In this document: positions 45,660 to 54,082 of the stretch, piece by piece
Numbering within the stretch: the first letter of the stretch is position 1
How the letters are laid out: every line of letters starts with the position of its first letter
Origin: Enhygromyxa salina
Lineage (GTDB): Bacteria > Myxococcota_A > Polyangia > Nannocystales > Nannocystaceae
Length of the DNA: 64,000 bases
Assembly (NCBI RefSeq): GCF_002994615.1
Contig: NZ_PVNK01000068.1
Coordinates: forward strand, 1 to 64,000
Direction of reading: 5' to 3'
The notes under the pieces: model-generated
What the model was told of the DNA's origin: nothing
Database searches by the model: none
Seen by the model: the letters and a program-made list of their open reading frames with translations, nothing else
Made by a program: the position numbers and the translations under genes

Positions 45660-47594
45660 ATGTCGAGGGAGGCCGAAGCGACAGCGAAGCTCGCTCCGTG
45701 CCCGCACTGCGGTGAGGTCCATGACCAGGACTCGCTGCGTTGTTCGTCCACGGACATGATGCTGCCGCTCGAGGGTCGGCGCCTCGACGGCAAGTTTCGC
45801 TTCTTGTCGGTCCTCGGCAGCGGCGGCATGGCGACCGTCTACCTCGCGGTCAACGAGCGCGTCGATCGTGAGGTCGCGATCAAGTTCTTGCGCCCCGAGG
45901 TCGGGCGCGAGCCCGAGGCCGTCGCCCGATTCCGCAGCGAGGCCAAGGCGGCCGGGCGCATCGGCAACAAGCACATCTGCGAGATCCTCGACCTCGGCGA
46001 CTCGCCGATCGGCCCCTACATCGTGATGGAGCGCCTGCGGGGCATCGATCTGGCCGCGCTGATCGCCCGTCAGGGTCGGCTCGCGCCGGGCTACGCCGTC
46101 CGCGTGGTCCGCCACGCGCTCGAGGGCCTCGTCGCCGCCCACGCGGCTGGGATCGTCCACCGCGACCTCAAGCCCGGCAACATCTTTCTCCATCAGACCG
46201 ACGACGGCGACACGATCGTGAAGCTCATGGACTTCGGCGTGTCGAAATTTCTCGATGGCACGGGGGAGGCCAAGACCGCCAGCGGGATCTTGCTCGGGAC
46301 GCCGGAGTACATGGCGCCCGAGCAGCTCGAGGGCGCCCACAAGCTCGGCCCCGCGGGCGACATCTGGGCCATGGGCGCGATCTTGTATCGGGCGATCAGC
46401 GGCCACCAGGTGTTCTCGGGCCCGAACCTCGCGGCGGTCATAAAGTCGATGGCCCTCGACGAGGTCACGCCGCTGTCGCGCCTGGTCGAGGGCGTGCCGC
46501 CAGAGCTCGAGGCCGTCATCCACCGCTGCCTCCAGCGTGACATCGCGGCCCGCTACGACAGCTGCGAGGCGCTCTCGGCCGAGCTCGCGCCCTTCGAGGA
46601 GCTCGACGTCGAGGTCGTCCCGCTCGTGCAGCCCCCGACGAATTTGCCGACCTCCTCGGCGCCGCTCGACGGGGACGGCTCGTCGGCGGGCGCGTCGGGA
46701 CCGGGTCTCGGCGGTGAGCTCGACCGCGACCTCGGCCAGGACCTCGGTCGAGATCTCAGCGCAGACGCCGGGTCGCGCGAGCCGCAGACCGAGGTCTGGA
46801 AGGAGCGCGGCCGCCAGGAGTCGCTGCCCGAAGCGTCCGCCGCGTCCTCCGCACCCGCCGCATCCGCCGATGATGGCAAGCCGGGCGTGAAGATCGTGGT
46901 CGGGGTGGTGCTCGCGGCCGCGCTCGCCTTCGGCCTGTTTCGCCTGTGGCAGGCGCAGAGTCAGACCACGGCAGCGCCGACCCCCGAGCCGGTCGTCGCG
47001 GGTCAGGGCCCGTCCGCGACCGAGACCGGCAAGACGCCCCTCGAGCTCGCGGGCACAGGGGAGACCGGCGCCAGCGAAGGCACCCAGGTCGGCGAGCTGG
47101 TCGACGAGGGCGAGCTGGTCGACGAGGGCGAGCTGGTCGACGAGGGCGAGCTGGTCGACGAGGGCGAGCTGGCCGACGAGGGCGAGCTGGTCGACGAGGG
47201 CGAGCTGGTCGACGAAGACAGCGGCGAAGCTGAGCGCGAGAGCGACGGGGGTGCCTGGGTCGCGGGCACCGAGCGCCCGCCGCCGACGGGGACCTTCCGC
47301 GCCGACGCTTACATCGCGCCCAACACGCCGTCGAGCAACACCGACCTCGCGGGCGCCAAGAGTCACTGCGCGGCGCTGGCCGCCCAGGCCTTCGCGGGTG
47401 AGACGGGCTGGAAGCTGGCCAACCCCGCGCAGCTGGGCAAGTTCATCGGCAACAAGAAGGTCAAGCGCGGTCGCTACTGGACCACCGCGCTCAACAAGGG
47501 TCGCGCGTGGACCTACGCGATGCCGAGCGGCAAGAAGAGCTCGGAGGAGGCCAGCCGCAAGATCGCCCGGCCGCTGTGCGTGACCAAGTACTGA
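45660..47594 (+). CDS. Membrane Ser/Thr protein kinase with zinc-ribbon N-terminus
   Basis: I prefer the ATG at 45660 over the GTG at 45624. The protein has about 644 residues. A Cys cluster CPHCG...LRC (14-28) forms a small zinc-ribbon-like module. The kinase domain has GSGGMATVY, the lysine in VAIKFL, HRDLKPGN, MDFGVSK and MAPEQL. A single membrane helix (about 408-427, VVLAAALAFGLF) leads to seven GELVDE repeats and a C-terminal extracytoplasmic domain (GETGWKLANPAQLGKFIG, ending CVTKY) that resembles Lcl/DUF1566-type beta domains. This outside domain is a candidate ligand sensor. Confidence 0.92.
   Translation: MSREAEATAKLAPCPHCGEVHDQDSLRCSSTDMMLPLEGRRLDGKFRFLSVLGSGGMATVYLAVNERVDREVAIKFLRPEVGREPEAVARFRSEAKAAGRIGNKHICEILDLGDSPIGPYIVMERLRGIDLAALIARQGRLAPGYAVRVVRHALEGLVAAHAAGIVHRDLKPGNIFLHQTDDGDTIVKLMDFGVSKFLDGTGEAKTASGILLGTPEYMAPEQLEGAHKLGPAGDIWAMGAILYRAISGHQVFSGPNLAAVIKSMALDEVTPLSRLVEGVPPELEAVIHRCLQRDIAARYDSCEALSAELAPFEELDVEVVPLVQPPTNLPTSSAPLDGDGSSAGASGPGLGGELDRDLGQDLGRDLSADAGSREPQTEVWKERGRQESLPEASAASSAPAASADDGKPGVKIVVGVVLAAALAFGLFRLWQAQSQTTAAPTPEPVVAGQGPSATETGKTPLELAGTGETGASEGTQVGELVDEGELVDEGELVDEGELVDEGELADEGELVDEGELVDEDSGEAERESDGGAWVAGTERPPPTGTFRADAYIAPNTPSSNTDLAGAKSHCAALAAQAFAGETGWKLANPAQLGKFIGNKKVKRGRYWTTALNKGRAWTYAMPSGKKSSEEASRKIARPLCVTKY
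47091..47216 (+). repeat. Seven in-frame 18-bp repeats (GELVDE)
   Basis: The 18-bp unit GGCGAGCTGGTCGACGAG occurs seven times without gaps; the fifth has one change (Val to Ala). It encodes a negatively charged spacer between the membrane helix and the sensor domain of the kinase. Perfect identity points to recent expansion and probable length variation between strains. Confidence 0.9.
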
Positions 47595-47622
47595 GCTGTG
47601 AGTCCGGCTCGAGGGGGTGGCG

Positions 47623-47676
47623 CTAGCCCTAAATCGAGCGCTGAATTGAAAAAGCTGAATGATTTAGGGTTGCTAG
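47623..47676. terminator. CTAG-bounded inverted repeat between convergent genes
   Basis: CTAG at 47623-47626 and CTAG at 47673-47676 enclose CCCTAAATC...GATTTAGGG. Short A-rich and T-containing stretches make a likely bidirectional terminator for the kinase and response-regulator genes. The second CTAG holds the TAG stop of the response regulator. The core is AT-rich, unlike the surrounding DNA. Confidence 0.5.
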
Positions 47677-48161
47677 CGCGGATTCGTCAGCGATTCGATC
47701 ATTGCGTTGAGCGGACGCAATTGCAGCGGCTTGGTCATGTAGCCATTTGCACCCAGCGCGACGGCGCGATCGCGGTCGGCGAGCGAGGGCTCGGAGCTCA
47801 ACATCAGCACGGGAGCGCTGGCATGGACAGCATCGTGACGCAGGTGGCGCAGCAGCGAGAAGCCGTCGACCATCGGTGTATCGACGTCGAGCACGACCAG
47901 GTCGAAGCGCTTGCCCCGAACCAGCTCCAGCCCCGCGTAGCCGTTGGTCGCGACGGTGCACTCGAAGCCCTTGGCCTCCAGCGCGCGCATGACGCGATCT
48001 GCGATGAAGCGGCAGTCGTCGACGATGAGCGCCCGCGGCAGCGGATCCATCTGCACCGCCTCTGAACCCACACCAGGTGCGGCCATGGGAACAGGCGCAG
48101 AGCGCGGGCGAAGGAGGATCGGGACTGGAATCGAACTGTTCATCATGGCCACCCCGTTCAT
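47673..48161 (-). CDS. Single-domain response regulator (receiver)
   Basis: The protein is up to 162 residues; internal ATGs at 48146 or further down are possible starts, since the first 40 residues are low-complexity. The CheY-like receiver has LIVDDCRFIAD (acid pocket), the phosphorylated Asp at 92 in VVLDVDTPMVDG, a Ser in LMLSSEPS and the conserved Lys in MTKPL. There is no output domain, so it acts through protein contact in a relay. No histidine kinase is adjacent. Upstream DNA is strikingly AT-rich. Confidence 0.88.
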   Translation of the reverse strand: MNGVAMMNSSIPVPILLRPRSAPVPMAAPGVGSEAVQMDPLPRALIVDDCRFIADRVMRALEAKGFECTVATNGYAGLELVRGKRFDLVVLDVDTPMVDGFSLLRHLRHDAVHASAPVLMLSSEPSLADRDRAVALGANGYMTKPLQLRPLNAMIESLTNPR

Positions 48162-48164
48162 AGT

Positions 48165-48260
48165 GTCCTAAAGACCAATTATTAGGTCAAGTATTTTAGG
48201 TAATCCAAATTGCAAAATAGATTGTATTTAAAATTACGGCACGGAGGCATTTGCGGCTAA
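48165..48260. promoter_or_regulatory. AT-rich island upstream of the response regulator
   Basis: The stretch with CAATTATTAGG, ATTTTAGGTAATCC and TTGTATTTAAAATTACG is markedly AT-rich in a high-GC window. It lies directly before the response-regulator start at 48161 and 80 bp before tesB in the other direction. It is probably a strong promoter region or protein-binding site. An exact -35/-10 cannot be assigned. Confidence 0.5.
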
Positions 48261-48338
48261 AACGCGCCTGTGTTGCACGTTACGGGGCGAAGAGCTCGGC
48301 TGGTCGGTGTGGGTTTGGCCGCACATACTCTCGCGTGA

Positions 48339-49214
48339 ATGAGCCAGGTCCTAGATGAACTCGTCGAGCTGCTCACGCTCGAGCAGATCGAAGTCAACCT
48401 CTTTCGCGGCCAGTCGCAGGATCTCGGCTGGGGCACGGTCTACGGCGGCCAGGTGCTCGGGCAGGCGCTGTCTGCCGCGGTCCAGACCGTGCCCGAGGAG
48501 CGCGCCGTGCATTCGCTGCATGGCTATTTCTTGCGCCCGGGCGCCGTCGATCGGCCGATCGTCTACGAGGTCGATCGGATCCGCGACGGGCGTTCGTTCA
48601 CGACCCGGCGTGTCGTGGCGATCCAAAACGGTCGGGCGATCTTCAACCTCGCGGCCTCGTTTCAGGTCGACGAGCCGGGCTTCGCTCATCAAGACGCGAT
48701 GCCCGAGGCGCCCGCGCCCGAGGGCGTCCCGACCGAGCAAGAGCTGGCCCGCGCCTACGCCGACAAGCTGCCCGAGTTCATCCGCGCCCAGGCGCTCGGC
48801 CAGCGCCCCTTCGAGATCCGCCCGATCGAGGATCCGAGCGACCCCTTCGAGCCCGAGCCCCGCGAAGCTCAGCGGATGTTCTGGCTCAAGGCCACGGGCA
48901 CGCTGCCCGATGATCCTGCGCTCCACCGCTACCTGCTCGCGTATGCCTCGGACTTCTCCTTTCTGACCACGGCGATGCTGCCCCACGGCGTCTCGTGGCT
49001 GTCGCCGGGCATGCAGGTCGCGAGCGTGGACCACGCGATGTGGTTTCACGAGGACGTGCGCGTCGACGAGTGGCTGCTGCACGTGGTCGACAGCCCCAAG
49101 GCGCACGGGGCCCGAGGGTTGGTCCGCGGGCGGGTGTTCACCCACGATGGGCGGCTGGTGGCCTCGACGGTCCAGGAGGGGTTGATCCGGCGGCGCGACC
49201 CGGCGTCTCGGTAA
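48339..49214 (+). CDS. tesB: Acyl-CoA thioesterase II
   Basis: The 291-residue double-hotdog protein has the TesB layout. The N-terminal hotdog contains VYGGQVLGQALSAA and SLHGYFLRPG; the C-terminal hotdog contains YASDFSFLTTAM and ASVDHAMWFHEDVRVDEWLL, where the Asp is part of the catalytic triad. It hydrolyses medium- and long-chain acyl-CoA in the cytoplasm. It is monocistronic and is followed by 132 bp without features. Confidence 0.94.
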   Translation: MSQVLDELVELLTLEQIEVNLFRGQSQDLGWGTVYGGQVLGQALSAAVQTVPEERAVHSLHGYFLRPGAVDRPIVYEVDRIRDGRSFTTRRVVAIQNGRAIFNLAASFQVDEPGFAHQDAMPEAPAPEGVPTEQELARAYADKLPEFIRAQALGQRPFEIRPIEDPSDPFEPEPREAQRMFWLKATGTLPDDPALHRYLLAYASDFSFLTTAMLPHGVSWLSPGMQVASVDHAMWFHEDVRVDEWLLHVVDSPKAHGARGLVRGRVFTHDGRLVASTVQEGLIRRRDPASR

Positions 49215-49346
49215 GGCGGGAGCTGGGGCAGCTATCGAGAGCGGTCTCAACGACGGGGGCGCGCTGCCGGTCGTGATGGTGTTCGCCGCGGTCGCGGTCG
49301 CGGCCGGCCACGCGCATCGATCACGCTCGCATCGCAAGCTGAGCCG

Positions 49347-50279
49347 TCAGTCCGGGCGTCGCCGCGGGAGCTCGACGTGCGCGCGCCCAGCCTGGCCAAG
49401 CGCCCACGAGACGAGGCGCTCGATCGAGACCCTGTGCAGCCACTGCGCGTCGAGCTGAAACTCGACCTGCGGCTCCTCGATGACCGCCGCGCGCGAGCGC
49501 GAGGCGTGGATGATCGTGCCGCTGTCGCCGACGATGCCCACGTGGAGGCGCTGCATGGCCCGCGAATGGATGAAGATCAGCTCGCCAGGCTCGCCCTCGG
49601 CGGTCCCGCAGGGCTGGCCCCCGTCGCCGACCGCGAGCTGATCATGGGAATTGCGCGGCAGCAGCAGGCCGAGGGCGCGCTCGTAGGCTCGCTGGACGAG
49701 CGCCGAGCAGTCGATCCGGCGGGGACTGGCGCCGCCGAGCAAGTAGGGGGTGTCGAGGTAGGTCCGCGCCGCCGCGCAGATCTCGAGCCCGGCCGCGGCG
49801 CGGGTCCGCGGCGACTGCAGCGGCCGCGCGGGCCCGGCTTCACCGAGGAGCCCGCTCGCCCAACCGACGGTCCCGTCACGCGCGCGCAGGAGCATCCCGG
49901 GCCCGTCGTGGGCGAGGTGGCCGACCGGTCCATCCGCGGGCTCGAGCTCCGTGGCCAGCGAGCGCCGCGGCTGGGACGGGTGCTGGGCCCACAGCTCGAG
50001 GCCGACGCGCGGGACCGCGTACCACTCGCGGACGCGCATCGGATGCAGCCGCAGGTCGAGCTCCATGTCGTCGAGGAGCATGGGAGTGAGCGCCTCGACG
50101 ATCCGCCCGCGGAGGCTGGGGACCGCGATCTCACCGCTGACGATCAGCGCGGGGCGGAGGGGTTCGAGCTCGAGCTCGAGCTCCATGTGGGTCCAGCCGT
50201 AGCGCTCGCGGAGGCGCCCGCGCAGCGCATCGAGGCGCTCGCGGATCGCTCGGAGGTAGACCGCGAGGCGCTCGTCCAC
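49347..50279 (-). CDS. NlpC/P60-family cysteine peptidase
   Basis: The 310-residue protein has an N-terminal helical and beta region (about 1-165) that may bind peptidoglycan or be SH3-like. The NlpC/P60 catalytic domain follows: YLLGGASPRRIDCSALVQRAY with the nucleophile Cys, LHVGIVGDSGTIIHA with the catalytic His, and a following polar residue. The family cleaves peptidoglycan stem peptides between D-Glu and meso-DAP. There is no signal peptide, so a cytoplasmic recycling role or another substrate is possible. Confidence 0.85.
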   Translation of the reverse strand: MDERLAVYLRAIRERLDALRGRLRERYGWTHMELELELEPLRPALIVSGEIAVPSLRGRIVEALTPMLLDDMELDLRLHPMRVREWYAVPRVGLELWAQHPSQPRRSLATELEPADGPVGHLAHDGPGMLLRARDGTVGWASGLLGEAGPARPLQSPRTRAAAGLEICAAARTYLDTPYLLGGASPRRIDCSALVQRAYERALGLLLPRNSHDQLAVGDGGQPCGTAEGEPGELIFIHSRAMQRLHVGIVGDSGTIIHASRSRAAVIEEPQVEFQLDAQWLHRVSIERLVSWALGQAGRAHVELPRRRPD

Positions 50280-50335
50280 GGGCGCAGCCTACCTCTCGCG
50301 TGTGGCGCTGTCAGAACGAGTTATCCTGGCCGCTG

Positions 50336-51205
50336 ATGCAGCACGTCGTGAGCTCCCCCAAGCCGCCCTTCGCGGCCATGTCTGGCGCCGCCGAGGTCCA
50401 TCAGGTGCCCGTGTGGCGCGACAACTTCTCGTGGATCCTCGTGTGCATGCAAACCGGAGAGGCGGCGGTCGTCGATGGGGCCGAGGCCAAGCCCGTGCTC
50501 GACTACGTCGCCGCGCACGATCTGAACCTGACCACGATCCTGACGACTCACACCCACCCGGATCACATCGGCCTCCACCGCGAGCTCGATCGACAGGGCA
50601 AGCTCGCGGCGCTGCGGGTCGTCGGCAACCGTGACCTCGCTGGCGTGATCCCCGGTCTCACGCAGGGCGTCGGCGAGGGCGACTCGGTCTCGCTCGGGCA
50701 GCTGCGCGGCCGGGTGATGCTGACCGAGGGCCACCTCGACGGTCACATCAGCTACTCCTTCGACGATGTCCTGTTTTGCGGCGACACCTTGTTTGGCGCC
50801 GGGTGCGGCTATCTGTTCGACGGGCCCCCGGCCAAGATGCAGGCCAGCCTCGCGCGCTTCTCGAAGCTCGACGGTCACGTCCGGGTCTGCTGCGCGCACG
50901 AGTACACCGAGGACAACCTGCGCTTCGCGTGGTCCGTCGAGCCCGACAACGAGGCCCTCGCCGCCCGGATTCGCGCGGTCTGGGCCCTGCGCGCGCGGGG
51001 GGAGTCCTCGGTGCCCTCGACGATCGCCGACGAGCTGGCGACCAACCCCTTCATGCGTTGGAGCTCGGACACGATCAAGGCGAGCGTTCACGCCGCGCTC
51101 CCCGACGAGCCCCTCGACACCCCGGCGCAGGTGTTCGCGGCCACGCGCAAGCTCAAGGACCTCAAGCACTACAAGCGCGCGGACGACTCGGCGTTGCCGA
51201 GCTAG
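50336..51205 (+). CDS. gloB: Hydroxyacylglutathione hydrolase (glyoxalase II)-like
   Basis: I set the start at the ATG at 50336. The 289-residue metallo-beta-lactamase-fold protein has TTHTHPDHIGLH, CGDTLFGAGCGYLFDG and CAHEYTEDNLRFA. That is the full glyoxalase II signature for binding two metals and the thioester substrate. It hydrolyses S-lactoylglutathione or a similar thioester in methylglyoxal detoxification. It is slightly longer at both ends than the E. coli enzyme. Two hairpin repeats follow its TAG stop. Confidence 0.88.
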   Translation: MQHVVSSPKPPFAAMSGAAEVHQVPVWRDNFSWILVCMQTGEAAVVDGAEAKPVLDYVAAHDLNLTTILTTHTHPDHIGLHRELDRQGKLAALRVVGNRDLAGVIPGLTQGVGEGDSVSLGQLRGRVMLTEGHLDGHISYSFDDVLFCGDTLFGAGCGYLFDGPPAKMQASLARFSKLDGHVRVCCAHEYTEDNLRFAWSVEPDNEALAARIRAVWALRARGESSVPSTIADELATNPFMRWSSDTIKASVHAALPDEPLDTPAQVFAATRKLKDLKHYKRADDSALPS

Positions 51206-51210
51206 CCTTA

Positions 51211-51388
51211 AAGGGGCCTTTCAAAAAGGCCCCTCGCTGCGGCGGCGAAGCCCCCTCCGCTCAGCCCAAACGCTCGCCTTGCGGCGAGTAGCCGTCTTGA
51301 AGGGGCCTTTCAAAAAGGCCCCTCGCTGCGGCGGCGAAGCCCCCTCCGCTCACCCCAAACGCTCGCCTTGCGGCGAGTAGCCGTCTTC
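51211..51388 (+). terminator. Two 89-bp tandem units each starting with a strong hairpin
   Basis: Each unit begins AGGGGCCTTT-CAA-AAAGGCCCCT, a perfect 10-bp stem (51212-51234 and 51301-51323). It then has GCTGCGGCGGCGAAGCCCCC and a smaller hairpin CTCGCCTTGCGGCGAG. A third unit is at 52652-52745. The first hairpin, six bases after the gloB stop, should end gloB transcription; the second lies in the leader of the nuclease gene. Confidence 0.75.
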
Positions 51389-51442
51389 AAAAAAAATGCG
51401 AAGGCGCTGCAACAGCGATCTGCGTGGGCCGACAACGCAGAC

Positions 51443-52408
51443 GTGCCGGGCACGCTTCACCAGGGGGTCCTCTCTTTGTTCCGGGATGATCCCTGGCTCG
51501 GCTTTGATCTGCTCCAGATCGACCGGCCCGTAATTGGGACACCCGTCGACCGCCGGGGCGAGATCGACCGCGACGCCAAGCAGCACCTCCGGATCAAGTC
51601 GCGCTACCCGGACCTCGTCCTCGTGCATCAAGTCGAAGGGCAGCCCGCTGCCGGCATCGTGATCTGCGTCGAAGCCCAAAAAGACCCAAATTTGCGCAAG
51701 CGCTGGCGAATTCCCAGCTACCAGGCCAGCTTGGCGGAGGACTACGAGCTCCAGACCTGGGTGTTCGTCGTGTCGTTCTCGTCGAGGATGTCCGAGGCAT
51801 TGAAAGCCTGGAGCCTCGGTTCGCCGCCCCGGGTCGACGCGCAGGTGCTCGATGTCGACACGGTGCCGCGGGTCGCGTCGCTCGAGCAGGCGCTGAAGCG
51901 GCCCACGGCAGCTGTGCTGGCTGCGATCCTGCACGGATACGAGGGCGACCTCGAAGCCGCGCGGCTCGGCGTTCGAGCTTGCCGGGAGCTTTCCGAGAAA
52001 CAGCGACGGCGCTACACTGCAACCATTCTCGCGGCGCTGCCCGAGCGCGAGCGGGAGATCCTGATGGGAGAGCTACCCGTGGAAGAACAAGATGAGCTGT
52101 GGGAGATCGAGCGAGAGAGCGGAACCTACAAGGTCGGGCTTCGCGCCGGACTCGAGCGAGGGCGGAGCGAGGGCCTCGAGCGAGGGCGGAGCGAGGGTCT
52201 CGAGCGAGGGCGGAGCGAGGGTCTCGAGCGAGGGCGGCGGGTGACCTTGGTCGAGATGATCCTGGCGATCCTCGAGGTTCGAGGTGTCCCGCAAGATCCC
52301 GCCAGCGAGGCAAGGATCCGGGGCTGCGAGGAGCTGCCAACCCTGCAGACCTGGGCCCGGCGTGCCCGTGAGGTGGCGCGGGCGTCCGAGCTGTTCGATG
52401 AGGCGTAA
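51443..52408 (+). CDS. Rpn-like PD-(D/E)XK nuclease-family protein, copy 1
   Basis: No ATG suits this frame. I chose the GTG at 51443 (PGTLHQGVLSLFRDDP) because relatives begin with a similar MP-x-LHE-x-L-x-x-LFR phrase; a TTG at 51368 is the alternative. The 321-residue protein has the restriction-like core YPDLVLVHQVEG...GIVICVEAQKDPNLRKR (D...E-x-Q), then helices. A repeat of GLERGRSE follows (three full units, 24-bp DNA repeats at 52148-52219, plus a partial unit). The family is linked to recombination-promoting nuclease/transposase-like proteins. Copy 2 lies 1353 bp downstream. Confidence 0.75.
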   Translation: MPGTLHQGVLSLFRDDPWLGFDLLQIDRPVIGTPVDRRGEIDRDAKQHLRIKSRYPDLVLVHQVEGQPAAGIVICVEAQKDPNLRKRWRIPSYQASLAEDYELQTWVFVVSFSSRMSEALKAWSLGSPPRVDAQVLDVDTVPRVASLEQALKRPTAAVLAAILHGYEGDLEAARLGVRACRELSEKQRRRYTATILAALPEREREILMGELPVEEQDELWEIERESGTYKVGLRAGLERGRSEGLERGRSEGLERGRSEGLERGRRVTLVEMILAILEVRGVPQDPASEARIRGCEELPTLQTWARRAREVARASELFDEA

Positions 52409-52517
52409 ACCAGGGGGGGCGGCTGATGAAGGCCGGCCAAACTACCCGGGTCTAGCCTGGGCCGCCGCGGGTCGGCAGCTCTGCAGCTCGGCGCCGCGGC
52501 CACCCACGAGTGTGCCC

Positions 52518-52621
52518 TAACCCACCGTTGCCAAGACCAGCCAGATCGCGCCAACGACGATCGCCACAATCGAGGCCCCGACCAACACCCACCGGCGCAC
52601 CCGCTCGCGCGAGCCGGGCAA
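52518..52621 (-). pseudogene. Duplicated 3' fragment of the nickel-transporter-like gene
   Basis: These 104 bp match 54080-54182, the C-terminal 33 codons and stop of the transporter gene, with one or two base changes. No start or upstream part is present. The fragment was carried along when the nuclease block was duplicated. Its CCCTAACCC junction (52515-52523) preserves the uninterrupted target of the palindromic element that entered the other copy. Confidence 0.85.
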
Positions 52622-52651
52622 AACGCTCGCCTGTCGGCGAGTAGCCGTCTT

Positions 52652-52745
52652 GAAGGGGCCGTTCAAAAAGGCCCCTCGCTGCGGCGGCGAAGCCCCCTCC
52701 GCTCACCCCAAACGCTCGCCTTGTGGCGAGTAGCCGTCTTCAAAA
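52652..52745 (+). repeat. Third hairpin unit (duplicated copy)
   Basis: This is the same 89-bp unit as at 51301, with one mismatch in the stem (GGCCGTT instead of GGCCTTT). It lies between the transporter fragment and the second nuclease gene and forms the leader of that gene. Confidence 0.75.
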
Positions 52746-52795
52746 AAAATGCGAAGGCGCTGCAACAGCGATCTGCGTGGGCCGACAACGCAGAC

Positions 52796-53809
52796 GTGCC
52801 GGGCACGCTTCACCAGGGGGTCCTCTCTTTGTTCCGGGATGATCCCTGGCTCGGCTTTGATCTGCTCCAGATCGACCGGCCCGTAATTGGGACACCCGTC
52901 GACCGCCGGGGTGAGATCGACCGCGACGCCAAGCAGCACCTCCGGATCAAGTCGCGCTACCCGGACCTCGTCCTCGTGCATCAAGTCGAAGGGCAGCCCG
53001 CTGCCGGCATCGTGATCTGCGTCGAAGCCCAAAAAGACCCAAATTTGCGCAAGCGCTGGCGAATTCCCAGCTACCAGGCCAGCTTGGCGGAGGACTACGA
53101 GCTCCAGACCTGGGTGTTCGTCGTGTCGTTCTCGTCGAGGATGTCCGAGGCATTGAAAGCCTGGAGCCTCGGTTCGCCGCCCAGGGTCGACGCACAGGTG
53201 CTCGATGTCGACACGGTGCCGCGGGTCGCGTCGCTCGAGCAGGCGCTGAAGCGGCCCACGGCAGCTGTGCTGGCTGCGATCCTGCACGGATACGAGGGCG
53301 ACCTCGAGGCCGCGCGGCTCGGCGTTCGAGCCTGCCGGGAGCTTTCCGAGAAACGGCGACGGCGCTACACTGCAACCATTCTCGCGGCGCTGCCCGAGCG
53401 CGAGCGGGAGATCCTGATGGGAGAGCTACCCGTGGAAGAACAAGATGAGCTGTGGGAGATCGAGCGAGAGAGCGGAACCTACAAGGTCGGGCTTCGCGCC
53501 GGACTCGAGCGAGGGCGGAGCGAGGGTCTCGAGCGAGGGCGGAGCGAGGGTCTCGAGCGAGGGCGGAGCGAGGGTCTCGAGCGAGGGCGGAGCGAGGGCC
53601 TCGAGCGAGGGCGGAGCGAGGGACTCGAGCGAGGTCGGCGGGTGACCTTGGTCGAGATGATCCTGGCGATCCTCGAGGTTCGAGGTGTCCCGCAAGATCC
53701 CGCCAGCGAGGCAAGGATCCGGGGCTGCGAGGAGCTGCCAACCCTGCAGACCTGGGCCCGGCGTGCCCGTGAGGTGGCGCGGGCGTCCGAGCTGTTCGAT
53801 GAGGCGTAA
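52796..53809 (+). CDS. Rpn-like PD-(D/E)XK nuclease-family protein, copy 2
   Basis: This near-identical second copy of the gene at 51443-52408 has the same likely GTG start and 337 residues. The nuclease core (PDLVLV...VCVEAQKDPN) is unchanged. The only notable difference is five full GLERGRSE units instead of three (53501-53620), which accounts exactly for the extra 16 residues. The repeat would form a longer charged helix. Both copies appear intact. The palindromic element lies 107 bp after this stop. Confidence 0.75.
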   Translation: MPGTLHQGVLSLFRDDPWLGFDLLQIDRPVIGTPVDRRGEIDRDAKQHLRIKSRYPDLVLVHQVEGQPAAGIVICVEAQKDPNLRKRWRIPSYQASLAEDYELQTWVFVVSFSSRMSEALKAWSLGSPPRVDAQVLDVDTVPRVASLEQALKRPTAAVLAAILHGYEGDLEAARLGVRACRELSEKRRRRYTATILAALPEREREILMGELPVEEQDELWEIERESGTYKVGLRAGLERGRSEGLERGRSEGLERGRSEGLERGRSEGLERGRSEGLERGRRVTLVEMILAILEVRGVPQDPASEARIRGCEELPTLQTWARRAREVARASELFDEA

Positions 53810-53916
53810 ACCAGGGGGGGCGGCTGATGAAGGCCGGCCAAACTGCCCGGGTCTAGCCTGGGCCGCCGCGGGTCGGCAGCTCTGCAGCTCGGCGCCGCGG
53901 CCACCCACGAGTTGCC

Positions 53917-54082
53917 CTAACAGCCCGTGGTGCAATGAATCGTGTCGCCTCGCGCCGGAATGTTCGCCGAGGGCGCGAAGCCAAAACGCCGCTGTACCGG
54001 GCGTACTGCAAGTTTTGGCGACAAAGCCCTCGGCGAGAAGGCCAAGCGAGGCGGCGCGAGGCATTGCACCACGGGCTGCTAA
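53917..54082. mobile_element. Complete palindromic MITE-like element (copy C) with CTAA target duplication
   Basis: CTAA (53917-53920) and CTAA (54079-54082) flank a 158-bp element (53921-54078). Its left end is CAGCCCGTGGTGCAATG and its right end the inverted form. The central core is reversed relative to copy B, so the element is in the opposite orientation. The paralogous site at 52515-52523 reads CCCTAACCC with no insert, which proves insertion and a 4-bp duplication. The second CTAA contains the stop codon of the transporter gene. Confidence 0.9.

Larger units (their letters stand above)
51293..53920 (+). repeat. Tandem duplication of a ~1.3-kb block
   Basis: The block 51293-52621 (hairpin unit, nuclease gene, spacer, 3' end of the transporter gene) is repeated from 52649, at an offset of 1353 bp. 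Its last part continues after the palindromic element at 54079-54182. Copies differ by scattered single-base changes and by two 24-bp units in the gene. The junction is visible at 52621, where transporter sequence meets hairpin-unit sequence. Confidence 0.85.
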
